Below are positions 1 to 8,406 of a stretch of 25,385 nucleotides of DNA, piece by piece (position 1 is the stretch's first letter; each line of letters opens with the position of its first letter). This DNA is from a virus, in the IMG/VR virus record IMGVR_UViG_3300042294_004693, positions 1 to 25,385 of that record, one strand, 5' to 3'. A program made the translations under genes and the position numbers. The notes under the pieces were generated by a model. That model ran no database searches. It saw nothing but the letters and a program-made list of their open reading frames with translations, and had not been told where the DNA came from.

Positions 1-127
1 GCTTTACGCTGTCAACAAGGCTGCCCGCCGTGATTTCTGCGTCGGTCAGTACGTTTACCGTGTCCTTCGCCGTCTGCGCCGAGGCGAGGGCAGGGAGGAG
101 GAGGAAAAAGAAAAGTATCCGTTTCAT
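1..127 (-). CDS. Secreted fibre-module protein, 5'-partial fragment (N-terminus only)
   Basis: The ATG at 127 opens a frame that runs off the left edge after 42 residues. The visible N-terminus is MKRILFFFLLLPALASAQ: two basic residues, a hydrophobic core and an A-S-A cleavage site followed by Gln, a textbook signal peptidase I signal in Bacteroidota style. The next residues (TAKDTVNVLTDAEITAG) are hydrophilic and resemble the start of the neighbouring fibre-like proteins. It starts 12 bases after the stop of the 1287-residue gene and is probably co-transcribed with it. The function cannot be read from 42 residues; by context it is another exported fibre or adhesin subunit. The frame and signal peptide are seen directly; the role is inferred. 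Confidence 0.7.
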   Translation of the reverse strand, partial: MKRILFFFLLLPALASAQTAKDTVNVLTDAEITAGSLVDSVK

Positions 128-139
128 TGTTTTATTTTT

Positions 140-3100
140 TTAATTACATGTTCGTTGTACTTGTATCGTCGCAGTCAAACCTATAAGTGTACCGGACAAA
201 GATACGGTTTTGACATGAATAAGGCTTCCTGACGATATGGAAATGTTTTGAGGTGTTAAGAATGCGTGCCCGTTTCCGATAGAAGAAAGCGTTACCTGTA
301 ATGAATTATCAACGTATAGCTCCAGTGATACGGTTCCAGCGCCCGTAAATCCTTTTGCGCTCATAGTCCTGATGCACCAGCTTTGTAAGTCTGCGGGCAC
401 TACAATGTAGTCCGCATTGTCGTAGTTGTTGGTAACGGTATCTTTTTGTCGAAACACAGGTATGGTAAAATAATGCCTTTGGCTGTCCCTTACCGTTGCA
501 GCAGATACTCCGTAATTTGGTATGTTAAGTGTCCTTCCGCTGAGTGTTGCCGCTCCGGTAGTGCCTGTTGTGGTAAGCGTAAGTTTATTTTGTATGCTTG
601 TCAAGGTGTCGGCGTAACTGATTTTGGTATTGATTCGGTTGGATAGCGAAACCGTATCTACCTTTCTCAAGTACGGCGTAAGCATTGTAGCCGTATCCGC
701 TATGTTGAGCTTGAGATTGATTCTGTTAGATAGCGAAACCGTATCTACTTTTCTAAGGTACGGCGTAAGCATAGCGGTCGTATCTGCTTTCCTTAGATAA
801 GGCGTTAGCATCGTAGCCGTATCCGCTATGTTGAGTTTGAGGTTGATGCGGTTAGATAGCGAAACGGTATCTACTTTTCTAAGGTACGGCGTAAGCATTG
901 TAGCTGTATCCGCTATGTTGAGCTTGAGGTTGATGCGGTTAGATAGTGAAACGGTATCTACTTTTCTAAGGTACGGCGTAAGCATTGTAGCCGTATCCGC
1001 TATGTTGAGTTTGAGGTTGATCCTGTTAGATAGTGAAACGGTATCTACTTTTCTAAGGTACGGCGTTAGCATCGTAGCTGTATCCGCTATGTTGAGTTTG
1101 AGGTTTATGCGGTTAGATAGCGAAGTCGTATCCGTTCCGCTTAACGTGCCCCCGCTAAGGGTTATGCCAGTTCCAAGAGAGATAGCATCGAACACTCCAT
1201 TTGCATCGGCGCCAACAACCTGCGTAGGTGTTGCGCCTGCGTCTAAATCTGTTACACGCATTTCACCGGCCACATGGAAATCCCGGGTTGGTGATGACAC
1301 CTTGATACCGACTTTGCCATTGACGGGGATTGCTTTACCAATGCTATCCATGTTTACGCCAAAAAGCAGGTTTCCGATTGCGAGTTGATTGTCTCCATTG
1401 TCTATTGGAGTGTATATATTGCCTCCAATAGCTATGTTGTTGCTTCCGGCAGCATTGTTAAATCCGCTGAGAGAGCCTAAAAAAATATTTTTTGATCCAC
1501 TTGAAGTGTTTGAGCCCGAAAAATAACCTATAAAAGTATTTTGATCCCCGGTTGATAAAGCACTTCCCGCAAAAAAACCTAACGAAACATTTTGTGTAGC
1601 GCTTAATGCAGAGCTATTGCCAGCGTTAGAGCCTATTCCAATGTTATACAAACCGTTGCCGCTTCGAGAAGAAGTATTAGATAAAAAATTTCCACCAATA
1701 TACACATTGTCATTTCCGTTTCTTGTGCCGCCGCCCCAAATGAAATTCCGATTGGTCGGATCGACGAAAAACGTTGTATCGAATTGCAGCCCTGTGCCAG
1801 TTGTGCCAGTACTGTATGGAACCCTACCCGGTCCTCCAAAATTCGTCAATCCCGTGCCGCCGTTAACAACAGGCACGGTATCTCTTTTGTCAAAGTATGG
1901 GGCAAGCATAGCAATCGTATCGCCTGCAACAATGCCTGCCGTTGCGCTTGTCCTCCAATACCCTGCGGCAGTGTCGTACCTCAAAACCTGATTATGGATA
2001 ACGCTATCCACTTTTACGTCGTTTAGCTCTGCAAGGTCTTCATTTAGCCACGGACGAACAAGCAGCGTAAGGTTGTTGGCGTTTTGCCTTCTTACCAGCA
2101 AAGCAACCGGAACCCTTATTGCAGGAGGAGAAGGCTCTATGTTGGTGTACTTGCCCGGTTGACTTGCGCTGAGATAAAGAATATCCCCGGCAGCAAGGGT
2201 TATACCGGTTTGCACAATGTCTGCTTCTTTTACATTTTCAATATAGCCAAACCAAGTTACAAGTCCTAAGCTATCAACTTCTAAGTTATTGGGCAAAACG
2301 CCCATAACTAATTTGCTTGGATATGTGCCGCTGCCGTCAGCAAGTGTTGCGCGGATATGGTCTCCTTGAACAGTGGTTGTAGGATTAACCATAACGACTT
2401 GTCCTTTTTTTAAAAGAGAACCAGTTTTGTTTATTACGTTAGGATAAAATGTTTCTTGTCCGATTTGCAGCGTAACAGTATCCCCGGGGAACCCGCTGCC
2501 CAAAGCGAGCGTACCGCTATTGTTGTCCCATTTCAACTCCCTTAGTTGAGGCGCAATATCGTTAGGGTTAAATGTTAAACTATCAACAGGCATTACGAAT
2601 TTCGCGGCATTGATGCTATCTTTTACCGCCTGTGTGAGTTTGCTCCAGCTTACGACTTCATCGTCAATCGTCCAAGTGTCTCCAGCTACCGTGATGTGGA
2701 ACTTGTCGCCGTCTGTTACCCCCACCTTAAAGGTTACTGTTGTATCGTTGATCGTGAGCGTAACGTCGTTTGACACAAACTCTTCTGTTACGGCGAGTAT
2801 TGAATTACCGTCCCACGGAAGGTTCAATGTAGTGATGCCGTCCACAACGGCATAAGCCTTGCCAACGCCCGTAATTTGTTGAATAACTACATTTGTTGCG
2901 CTGGTGATCGTAAGAATATCTCCGTCGTCATTTGCACTCATACTCATTGCGCCACCGCCCTGAACAAGCACGCTTTGCCCGTTTACCGTGAGGTAAACAG
3001 CGTTCTTAATCCCTGCACCACTGCTTATGTTTGCAATAACGGAGTTGCCGTCAAATGGAAGTTGTAAGTCGGCGAGGCTATTTACAATTACATAAGCGGT

Positions 3101-4003
3101 ATCTTGAGTAGTTGCGTCAACTACGCTTATACTGGTAACGCTATCAATAACGCCCGGGGCAATCATGCCGCTGGTTATATACCCTGCTGGTATTGAAGCA
3201 TCAATATTAATTGTGCCGCCCGGATTGGCCGCTGTTTCCGTAATATTTATAAGCCCGCTGCCTTGAAGTGTTACGCCCTGGGGAATGATTGTTCTCGTGA
3301 TAATGCCAATTACCGATCCCCCGTCCCACGGCATTTGAACGAATACCGTATCGGTTGCGACAACGGTTCCAGTAACCTGCTCTATATCGGTTCCGGTAAG
3401 CCTTATCCTTGCGGAGTTTGACCCGGCAGTATCAACGAAAATATCTTGCTCTTTAAAGGACGCCGTAATCGTACTGCCGTCCCTTTGATATAGATTGATT
3501 GTCTTTACATTGTCTCCGGTAAATTTCGCACTGTCTATAATCGAATCATACGCCTCGTTCCAAAGCGACGTGCTGTCAATCAAATCCTTTATGAGCTTTG
3601 AGTTCCAAGTGTCAACACCCTCCTGCATAGCCGCCGTTGCGCCATTTACAGCATATACGGTTTGAGGTGCGGCAATGCTTTTGTTGTTCTGAAACACCAT
3701 CACTTGACCGACCGGAGCGCCCCAGTTGCCTCCGCGTTCAACGACAATAATAAATGCAGAGGAGAAGGTTTGATTGTAAAACGAATCAAGGCGATAAAAT
3801 TGGCCTCGCTGGGTAATTACATACATGCTGTCGTTTAGCTGCGTTGGATTGTACGAATTACCGGTAAGGTCTGGACGGAAGTCAATCTTCGCCCGATAGG
3901 TGCTATCGTTTATAGTCGTAAAAAGCCCTGTACCGACAATTCTAAATTGCGCGGACAAAACAAGCGGGGACAACAATAAAAGTATAGCAAGGATTTTTCT
4001 CAT
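140..4003 (-). CDS. Long repetitive tail-fibre-like protein with Sec signal peptide
   Basis: 1287 residues. The reading frame opens further upstream, but the ATG at 4003 gives the N-terminus MRKILAILLLLSPLVLSAQ, a clear signal peptide with Gln at +1, and overlaps the upstream stop as ATGA, so this start is preferred. The body is Gly/Ser/Thr/Asn/Asp-rich and beta-prone with almost no Cys. Near residue 670 is a segment LRYDTAAGYW also found in the next gene upstream. Around residues 770-890 are Gly/Asn-rich repeats of the type NIGIGSNAG, VSLGFFAG, TFIGYFSG, which resemble beta-helical adhesin or fibre shafts. Around residues 950-1115 lies an array of 29-residue repeats. The C-terminal 120 residues lack repeats and may be a receptor-binding tip. 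No S74 chaperone/peptidase motif is visible. Phage fibre is the best reading; a secreted adhesin is the alternative. Confidence 0.75.
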   Translation of the reverse strand: MRKILAILLLLSPLVLSAQFRIVGTGLFTTINDSTYRAKIDFRPDLTGNSYNPTQLNDSMYVITQRGQFYRLDSFYNQTFSSAFIIVVERGGNWGAPVGQVMVFQNNKSIAAPQTVYAVNGATAAMQEGVDTWNSKLIKDLIDSTSLWNEAYDSIIDSAKFTGDNVKTINLYQRDGSTITASFKEQDIFVDTAGSNSARIRLTGTDIEQVTGTVVATDTVFVQMPWDGGSVIGIITRTIIPQGVTLQGSGLINITETAANPGGTINIDASIPAGYITSGMIAPGVIDSVTSISVVDATTQDTAYVIVNSLADLQLPFDGNSVIANISSGAGIKNAVYLTVNGQSVLVQGGGAMSMSANDDGDILTITSATNVVIQQITGVGKAYAVVDGITTLNLPWDGNSILAVTEEFVSNDVTLTINDTTVTFKVGVTDGDKFHITVAGDTWTIDDEVVSWSKLTQAVKDSINAAKFVMPVDSLTFNPNDIAPQLRELKWDNNSGTLALGSGFPGDTVTLQIGQETFYPNVINKTGSLLKKGQVVMVNPTTTVQGDHIRATLADGSGTYPSKLVMGVLPNNLEVDSLGLVTWFGYIENVKEADIVQTGITLAAGDILYLSASQPGKYTNIEPSPPAIRVPVALLVRRQNANNLTLLVRPWLNEDLAELNDVKVDSVIHNQVLRYDTAAGYWRTSATAGIVAGDTIAMLAPYFDKRDTVPVVNGGTGLTNFGGPGRVPYSTGTTGTGLQFDTTFFVDPTNRNFIWGGGTRNGNDNVYIGGNFLSNTSSRSGNGLYNIGIGSNAGNSSALSATQNVSLGFFAGSALSTGDQNTFIGYFSGSNTSSGSKNIFLGSLSGFNNAAGSNNIAIGGNIYTPIDNGDNQLAIGNLLFGVNMDSIGKAIPVNGKVGIKVSSPTRDFHVAGEMRVTDLDAGATPTQVVGADANGVFDAISLGTGITLSGGTLSGTDTTSLSNRINLKLNIADTATMLTPYLRKVDTVSLSNRINLKLNIADTATMLTPYLRKVDTVSLSNRINLKLNIADTATMLTPYLRKVDTVSLSNRINLKLNIADTATMLTPYLRKADTTAMLTPYLRKVDTVSLSNRINLKLNIADTATMLTPYLRKVDTVSLSNRINTKISYADTLTSIQNKLTLTTTGTTGAATLSGRTLNIPNYGVSAATVRDSQRHYFTIPVFRQKDTVTNNYDNADYIVVPADLQSWCIRTMSAKGFTGAGTVSLELYVDNSLQVTLSSIGNGHAFLTPQNISISSGSLIHVKTVSLSGTLIGLTATIQVQRTCN
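642..1133 (-). repeat. Tandem 87-bp coding repeats in the fibre gene
   Basis: Six copies of the SLSNRI-coding segment lie at 642, 729, 855, 942, 1029 and 1116 on the plus strand. The spacing is exactly 87 bases except for one step of 126, which contains an extra 39-base partial copy (13 residues, TTAMLTPYLRKVD). Each full unit encodes 29 residues (SLSNRINLKLNIADTATM, then LTPYLRKVD). Copies differ mainly at silent positions (gcattg/gcatcg, agccg/agctg, gcgaa/gtgaa). The last copy diverges into SNRINTKISYADTLTS. Such arrays can expand and contract by slippage or recombination and set fibre length. Confidence 0.93.
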
Positions 4004-5457
4004 CGAACGATTATTCGGAAGCCTGTTGAGCCAAATAAATTCATCCCCGGGAATACTAAGGTAGAAATATTTGACGAAACCGTTTGCGTGTGATTTGTAG
4101 ATGTTGCGTGCTGATCTATAAAAGCACCGGTGCCCACATCGTATAGCTGCGTACTGAGCCAATAATCACTTGAATTTGCGCTATTGTCAAACGTAAAAAT
4201 AAATTCATTGGACAGCGAAAGCTCGGTATTATTTGCAAAAACCGTTATGCTCCTGATATTTGTGTTCGCAGGCATTGTAATTTTAAAGCTACCTGCCGTC
4301 AGCTTTGTAATCGTAGGCGTCCCGCTGCCAAATAACGAATAAGCCATTGTTACCGCTCCGCTTGTCAACGTGCCGGAATTTACAAATGAATTTGAATTTA
4401 CTGACAACACGCCCCCACTAAGCGACAAGCCGCCTCCAACCCTAACGGTGTCTAATTGATTTGTAGAACCAACTGATCCGACAAGCCTTGAAGCGTCAAG
4501 ACCTCCAATGCCTTTGACTACATTGTTTTCTATTGCCACCCATCTATTGCCTAAAGATGTTTTTTGGGCAGACAAAATAAGCGCCTGACCGTTAAACATA
4601 TTGTATGTCAATTCTTGAACGTAGCCAACAAATATATTGGAGCCAAGCTGTATTCCATAAGTGCCGTCATCGTCCTCTGCGAAAATAACAAGTATTTTAC
4701 CAAGATCGTCGTCTCCTGGGTAATTCAAATTCATAATTAAATTTGAAGATGCAGGAGATTGTAGATTCAGATAAAACGAATGAATTTCGGCGAGATTTAT
4801 AATTGAATCCGTTACTGCTAAAGTTAAGTCTTGTCCGGATGAGGCGTAATATATGCCCTTAGCTTTAGCCGGTATAGAATCTGCAAGCCAATATCCTAAA
4901 GACGTGTCGTATCTAATGATGTCATTGTGCGACGGAGCAGCAGCGCTTACGTCCGTCAATCCGTCAAGTGTTGTGTTTCCTTGAACGCTGTCAATAGAAG
5001 TCTTTAGCACTTGAGCCAATGAATCTATCCTGACAATTACGCCCGACAACTTAACAAACTGAGCCTGCGTGCTAATTCCGTTATCGTTGTCAGGCGTAAA
5101 TGTGTATAGCTTATAGTTCTTTGTCGGCCTTGATATATCGCCTTTCCCAAACGGGATGCCTGTCGGTCCTGACAAGCGACGGATGACAACATTTGCACTG
5201 ACAAAATTTTTGCTTGACACCGTGTCAACAATGTATAGCGCCGTGTTTTGAGCATAGACGTAATCGCCGACAAGCACGCTGTCGGCAGAATATAGCCCCG
5301 TTTGATCGTTGACAGAAAGTGTGCCGGAAAATCGCCCGCTTCCTGTTTGCGAAAAACCGTTAAATGTTACCGTAGCGTTGAACGTGCGGATTAACGTGTC
5401 CTGAGCGCTCAACGACGCACATAAGAGCAGCGAAAAAACGAGGATGATGTTTTTCAT
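4000..5457 (-). CDS. Fibre-module protein with Sec signal peptide
   Basis: 485 residues. The N-terminus MKNIILVFSLLLCASLSAQ is a signal peptide with a predicted S-x-A cut before Gln. The start at 5457 overlaps the upstream stop as TAATG and its own stop overlaps the next start as ATGA, so three genes are translationally coupled. The protein is Ser/Thr/Gly/Asn-rich and beta-prone. Residues about 165-190 contain LDGLTDVS followed by HNDIIRYDTSLGYW, which matches LAELNDV and NQVLRYDTAAGYW of the 1287-residue protein and resembles the general LxDV-x(n)-QVLxYD-x(n)-W motif of phage fibre proteins. GGGLSLSGGVLSV near residue 343 parallels GTGITLSGGTLSG in the same neighbour. There is no enzymatic motif. 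Probably a fibre or accessory fibre subunit; the exact role is unknown. Confidence 0.75.
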   Translation of the reverse strand: MKNIILVFSLLLCASLSAQDTLIRTFNATVTFNGFSQTGSGRFSGTLSVNDQTGLYSADSVLVGDYVYAQNTALYIVDTVSSKNFVSANVVIRRLSGPTGIPFGKGDISRPTKNYKLYTFTPDNDNGISTQAQFVKLSGVIVRIDSLAQVLKTSIDSVQGNTTLDGLTDVSAAAPSHNDIIRYDTSLGYWLADSIPAKAKGIYYASSGQDLTLAVTDSIINLAEIHSFYLNLQSPASSNLIMNLNYPGDDDLGKILVIFAEDDDGTYGIQLGSNIFVGYVQELTYNMFNGQALILSAQKTSLGNRWVAIENNVVKGIGGLDASRLVGSVGSTNQLDTVRVGGGLSLSGGVLSVNSNSFVNSGTLTSGAVTMAYSLFGSGTPTITKLTAGSFKITMPANTNIRSITVFANNTELSLSNEFIFTFDNSANSSDYWLSTQLYDVGTGAFIDQHATSTNHTQTVSSNISTLVFPGMNLFGSTGFRIIVR

Positions 5458-7367
5458 TAGAATACGCCTTTTACGAAAAATTCACTAAGACCGTTGATTC
5501 CGGTAATGGTTGTTGTAGTAGCGTTTGCGGATATAGTCGGATGCGTAATTTGAAACCCTGCTCCGGTATTGTTGAGCTGCACACGGGCAGCCGTGCTTGT
5601 TTCGACAACTGTTATAGCCGGGACAAATGCAGTGTTTTCACTTGTATTCAAAGAGGACGGAGGACTTGTCCAAGAGCAGGTAATGTTTAAACTGCCGCCT
5701 CCTGTAAGGTCTGCGCTTGTGCCGTTGAATTGAAAAGAAATAGGCCGGCACGTAGAGGGTATGGTCAACGTATAGCTTCCAGACGATCCGCTCGCCGTTG
5801 GCGCAGCGCCTTGATAAGCTACAAAAATCCTTCCGCCCCCGGCAAACGTAGTAGTGTAAAAGCTATAACCCGATCCGGCAGATGCAAGTGCAAGTGTGCC
5901 GTTTGCCATTGTAAAGTCCGAAGATATGCTCACTTCTTGAGCTTGTCCAACACCGGAAGAAAAGCGGCCAATAAGTTTGTTTTGCGAGATTTGCTCGACC
6001 GGGGACGTGAACCAATACCATTTCGTGCCGTCCGAAACCAACTTGATAGGTACGGTCGCGTCAATGCTTGCCGTTGTCTGTGTGCCGGAGGAATTGTAAT
6101 AGGTAATGTAGTTGAAGCCCCCAAGTATTGCCACGTTCAATACAGGCGTTGTAGGCGTAGCATTTACCCTGATGGGGTAAAACCAAAGTACTTTGCCTTT
6201 CGCCGGTATAGTAGAGGGCAGGTAGATTGTGCGGTTGTTTTGCGCGATTAGCTGAACGTGCACCTCGTCGTACTTTGTAAAGGTATCAATTTCAATCGTA
6301 TCGCTTGTCGAAATGACGTTTATGATTGTCGAGAAAGTCGTTTTTTCAACGCCTGCATCGTTGTAAAGATTGCGTACTTCCCAGTAATAAGTGCCCTCAT
6401 ACAAAACGCCTGTAAGTTTTTTGGGAACCGTAATGATTGAACTCGAAGTGGTCGTTGTTGCAAAAGCCGTTGTCTCGCTAATTGTAAGTAGCCGTACCGC
6501 ATCGCAGGTAATTGTATTTGTGTAGGTACTTGTCTTTTGAGGGTAGTAGTAAAGTACTTTGCCGGCAAAGGAGCTATCTGGGATTGGCACTTTAAGCTGC
6601 GTATTGCCGCTTTCTGCTTCGGCATATACCGTAAATTCGTCCGTGTCGCGGAAGGTCGTATCGGTAAAGACAACGCTTTGCGAGTTGATGACCTGAGACT
6701 TTACGCGCTTTGAGGATGTAGCGGCAGCGGTAGGGGAATCCGGGCTTGAGATAAGTTGCCAGTTGTAGCCTCCGCTTGCAATAGATGCGGTCGAAACAAA
6801 TCGGTAATGACCCGGTGTGGCATTGTAAAAATTTTGGAAAGAATACGGAAGCCCGGAAATTACAGAAAACTTACCGCTCAAGGTAGCGTATTGGATACTT
6901 GCAGATGGGCCGATATAAACAAGCACGTCTATGATTTTGCCATTTGTTGCAGCGCTGGGCGTTGGAAAAGAAATGGTTGACCCGGCAGGCGTGATGTTGG
7001 TTTCGTATTGCACGAAAAGATAGTCGTACTTAGTCAGCGTGTCGGCGGGGATAGAATAAGAATCGCCGACAAGCGATCGCGCCCAGCTTTGTGAGCTTTG
7101 CACAAAGGCTTGAGCGGGCAGCTTTACGCACACCGTGCCGGTCGCCCTTGTGATGCAGACGCTATCGCCGCTAATTGATAGCGATTGATCCATGAATTTC
7201 TTTATCGTCGTCAGGCTTGCTTTCCTGGGAAGGCCAAAGCGCTGAGAGTAAACCTCGAAGGTCGAATCTGTTACCGTTGTGAGTTCGGTAAATTGGTTTG
7301 GCCGCACCCATTGGGCATTTAGGGCGAATGCGCAAAGGACGAATACCGCAAAAAGAATCCTTTTCAT
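5457..7367 (-). CDS. Fibre-module protein with Sec signal peptide, first gene of the unit
   Basis: 636 residues. The frame is open 22 codons further upstream, but those codons lie over a promoter-like box, while the ATG at 7367 gives MKRILFAVFVLCAFALNAQ, a signal peptide with A-x-A then Gln. The body carries repeated beta-sandwich-like stretches: segments such as DTLTKYDYLFVQYET, DTFRDTDEFTVYAEAE-like and DTFTKYDEVHVQL each precede a stretch of the form GKVLxFYP or GKIIDVLVY, suggesting three internal copies of one roughly 130-residue module. The C-terminal 150 residues are Thr/Ser/Ala-rich. There is no catalytic motif. It heads the fibre unit, with a TAnnTTTG box 15 bases upstream and a terminator behind that. 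Likely a structural or adhesive phage protein. Confidence 0.75.
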   Translation of the reverse strand: MKRILFAVFVLCAFALNAQWVRPNQFTELTTVTDSTFEVYSQRFGLPRKASLTTIKKFMDQSLSISGDSVCITRATGTVCVKLPAQAFVQSSQSWARSLVGDSYSIPADTLTKYDYLFVQYETNITPAGSTISFPTPSAATNGKIIDVLVYIGPSASIQYATLSGKFSVISGLPYSFQNFYNATPGHYRFVSTASIASGGYNWQLISSPDSPTAAATSSKRVKSQVINSQSVVFTDTTFRDTDEFTVYAEAESGNTQLKVPIPDSSFAGKVLYYYPQKTSTYTNTITCDAVRLLTISETTAFATTTTSSSIITVPKKLTGVLYEGTYYWEVRNLYNDAGVEKTTFSTIINVISTSDTIEIDTFTKYDEVHVQLIAQNNRTIYLPSTIPAKGKVLWFYPIRVNATPTTPVLNVAILGGFNYITYYNSSGTQTTASIDATVPIKLVSDGTKWYWFTSPVEQISQNKLIGRFSSGVGQAQEVSISSDFTMANGTLALASAGSGYSFYTTTFAGGGRIFVAYQGAAPTASGSSGSYTLTIPSTCRPISFQFNGTSADLTGGGSLNITCSWTSPPSSLNTSENTAFVPAITVVETSTAARVQLNNTGAGFQITHPTISANATTTTITGINGLSEFFVKGVF

Positions 7368-7382
7368 GCTGATAATTTTAAG

Positions 7383-7390
7383 CAAAGTTA
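7383..7390 (-). promoter_or_regulatory. Bacteroidota-type -7 box TAACTTTG for the fibre unit
   Basis: The minus strand reads TAACTTTG, matching the TAnnTTTG -7 consensus of the Bacteroidetes primary sigma factor. It lies 15 bases before the ATG at 7367 and just after a terminator (7432-7461), where a new transcript would be expected to start. No good TTTG lies at the usual -33 distance, so the call rests on the box and the location. Confidence 0.45.
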
Positions 7391-7431
7391 CTGATTTTTG
7401 CAACAATTTGCACACGCAAGGGCTGTAAAGC

Positions 7432-7461
7432 AAAAAGGCACGGCCTCATTTTAGCCGTGCC
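7432..7461 (-). terminator. Intrinsic terminator
   Basis: On the minus strand an 8-base-pair perfect stem (GGCACGGC / GCCGTGCC) with a 9-base loop is followed immediately by TTTTTG. It lies 32 bases after the stop of the 284-residue gene. This ends the head-side transcript and separates it from the fibre unit. Confidence 0.88.
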
Positions 7462-7493
7462 CCAAAGGTTATGCAACATCATATACAAACGAC

Positions 7494-8348
7494 TTATGCG
7501 TCAAGTGTTTTTCTCAATGTGGCGTACATCGCAGCGCCCTCCTGTGTGGTCTTAAACCAGCGGGCAAGCTGTGCGTTTGCAGCGCCGGGCAAAGCGTTTT
7601 TAGTTGCGGAGTAAAACTCCATTTTTGTTTCCGTCCACTTAAAGGCATTGCTCCTGCGGTCAAGCGAAATGATTTTGCCTTCGATTGCTTTTTCAATGTC
7701 CGAAACAAAACTGCCAAGATTGGATATTACCTCGTGCCCCGCCTGAGCCTTTGCAGGGTTCTTCTCTGCGTACTCGATTAGCTTTAGGCGCAATACCTGC
7801 GTCAAGTCTCCGACTTCGCCCACGCCGATTTGTGCGGCAAGCAGCGGCACTTCTTCGTCGGTCAAAGATGCAACCATTTTAATTGCGTCCGCGCCCTGTG
7901 ATTTTTCGCCGACTTTCTCCAGGGCAACAGCGTCGTCGTTGATTTGCTTGAACCACACCTTTGTGTTGGAATCGCGGTGCGGGTTAGTCTCGTTGTAGTT
8001 GCAGAGCATCAGATATTGGTACATAAGAATATCCGAAGAGGAGTATCTGCCATTTTCGTCGGGGCGAATAATGATATGCCCGGAATGATCGAAAAAGATC
8101 ATTGGCATAATGGGTTCGCCGGTTGAGGAAACATTGTGCACGTTGGCAATGGTATAGACATCGTTTGTCTCCGGGTCAACAATGCGGTCTGTTTTTGGGA
8201 CTGCCGTCATGTGCGGATAGCGCCAGCGGTTGTTGGCCTTGTCCCAGTATTTGCCCCGCACTTCAAACTTTACCATTTGTCCGGTAAGTTTTGGGATGCG
8301 GCTTAGGATGTTTTCGGGCAAATTGTTATACTGATCGGTGATGAACAT
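7494..8348 (-). CDS. Phage structural-region protein of unknown function
   Basis: 284 residues, start ATG at 8348 with an AAGGA-type ribosome site 10-20 bases upstream. I do not recognise the family. The N-terminal 135 residues are mixed alpha/beta and rich in aromatic residues (GKYWDKANNRWRYPH, IMPMIFFDHSGHIIIRP). Residues about 150-235 are helical and Ala/Glu-rich (LTDEEVPLLAAQIGVG, LKLIEYAEKNPAKAQA), and the C-terminal third is basic with FKWTETKMEFYSATKN. There is no signal peptide, unlike its neighbours on both sides. It is flanked by two intrinsic terminators, so it may be read partly by read-through. Its place after the capsid genes suggests a virion or assembly protein, which is inference only. 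Confidence 0.7.
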   Translation of the reverse strand: MFITDQYNNLPENILSRIPKLTGQMVKFEVRGKYWDKANNRWRYPHMTAVPKTDRIVDPETNDVYTIANVHNVSSTGEPIMPMIFFDHSGHIIIRPDENGRYSSSDILMYQYLMLCNYNETNPHRDSNTKVWFKQINDDAVALEKVGEKSQGADAIKMVASLTDEEVPLLAAQIGVGEVGDLTQVLRLKLIEYAEKNPAKAQAGHEVISNLGSFVSDIEKAIEGKIISLDRRSNAFKWTETKMEFYSATKNALPGAANAQLARWFKTTQEGAAMYATLRKTLDA

Positions 8349-8357
8349 AGCTTGTTG

Positions 8358-8368
8358 TGTTTTTCCTT
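8358..8368 (-). promoter_or_regulatory. Ribosome binding site AAGGAAAAACA
   Basis: The minus strand reads AAGGAAAAACA upstream of the ATG at 8348. The identical 11-mer precedes the genes starting at 20812 and 21867. Strong AAGGA sites are uncommon in Bacteroidota, so this shared leader is a phage signature of these genes. Confidence 0.6.
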
Positions 8369-8371
8369 TTT

Positions 8372-8406
8372 AAAAAAACCGGAAAGGGCACAAAGGCCCT
8401 GACCGG
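8372..8406 (-). terminator. Intrinsic terminator between two structural-region genes
   Basis: The minus strand shows a two-part stem (CCGG/CCGG outside, AGGGC/GCCCT inside, loop CTTTGT) followed by seven U residues. It lies 23 bases after the stop of the 146-residue gene and 24 bases before the next start. It may act as a partial terminator that lowers expression of the 284-residue protein relative to the capsid genes. Confidence 0.75.

Noticed and set aside
640-1135. CRISPR array
   Set aside because: The regular repeats are in-frame coding units without unique spacers; no cas genes are present.
828-1388. Plus-strand frame of 186 residues with repeated MLSLRLMRLDSETVSTF units
   Set aside because: It is the antisense shadow of the 87-bp repeats in the minus-strand fibre gene; the minus frame has a signal peptide, coupled starts and a full-length open frame.
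4629-4636. TATATTTG octamer on the minus strand inside the 485-residue gene; another at 25332-25339
   Set aside because: One is deep in coding sequence and the other has no -33 element or gene in the right place, so they count as chance matches and lower the weight of the octamer alone.
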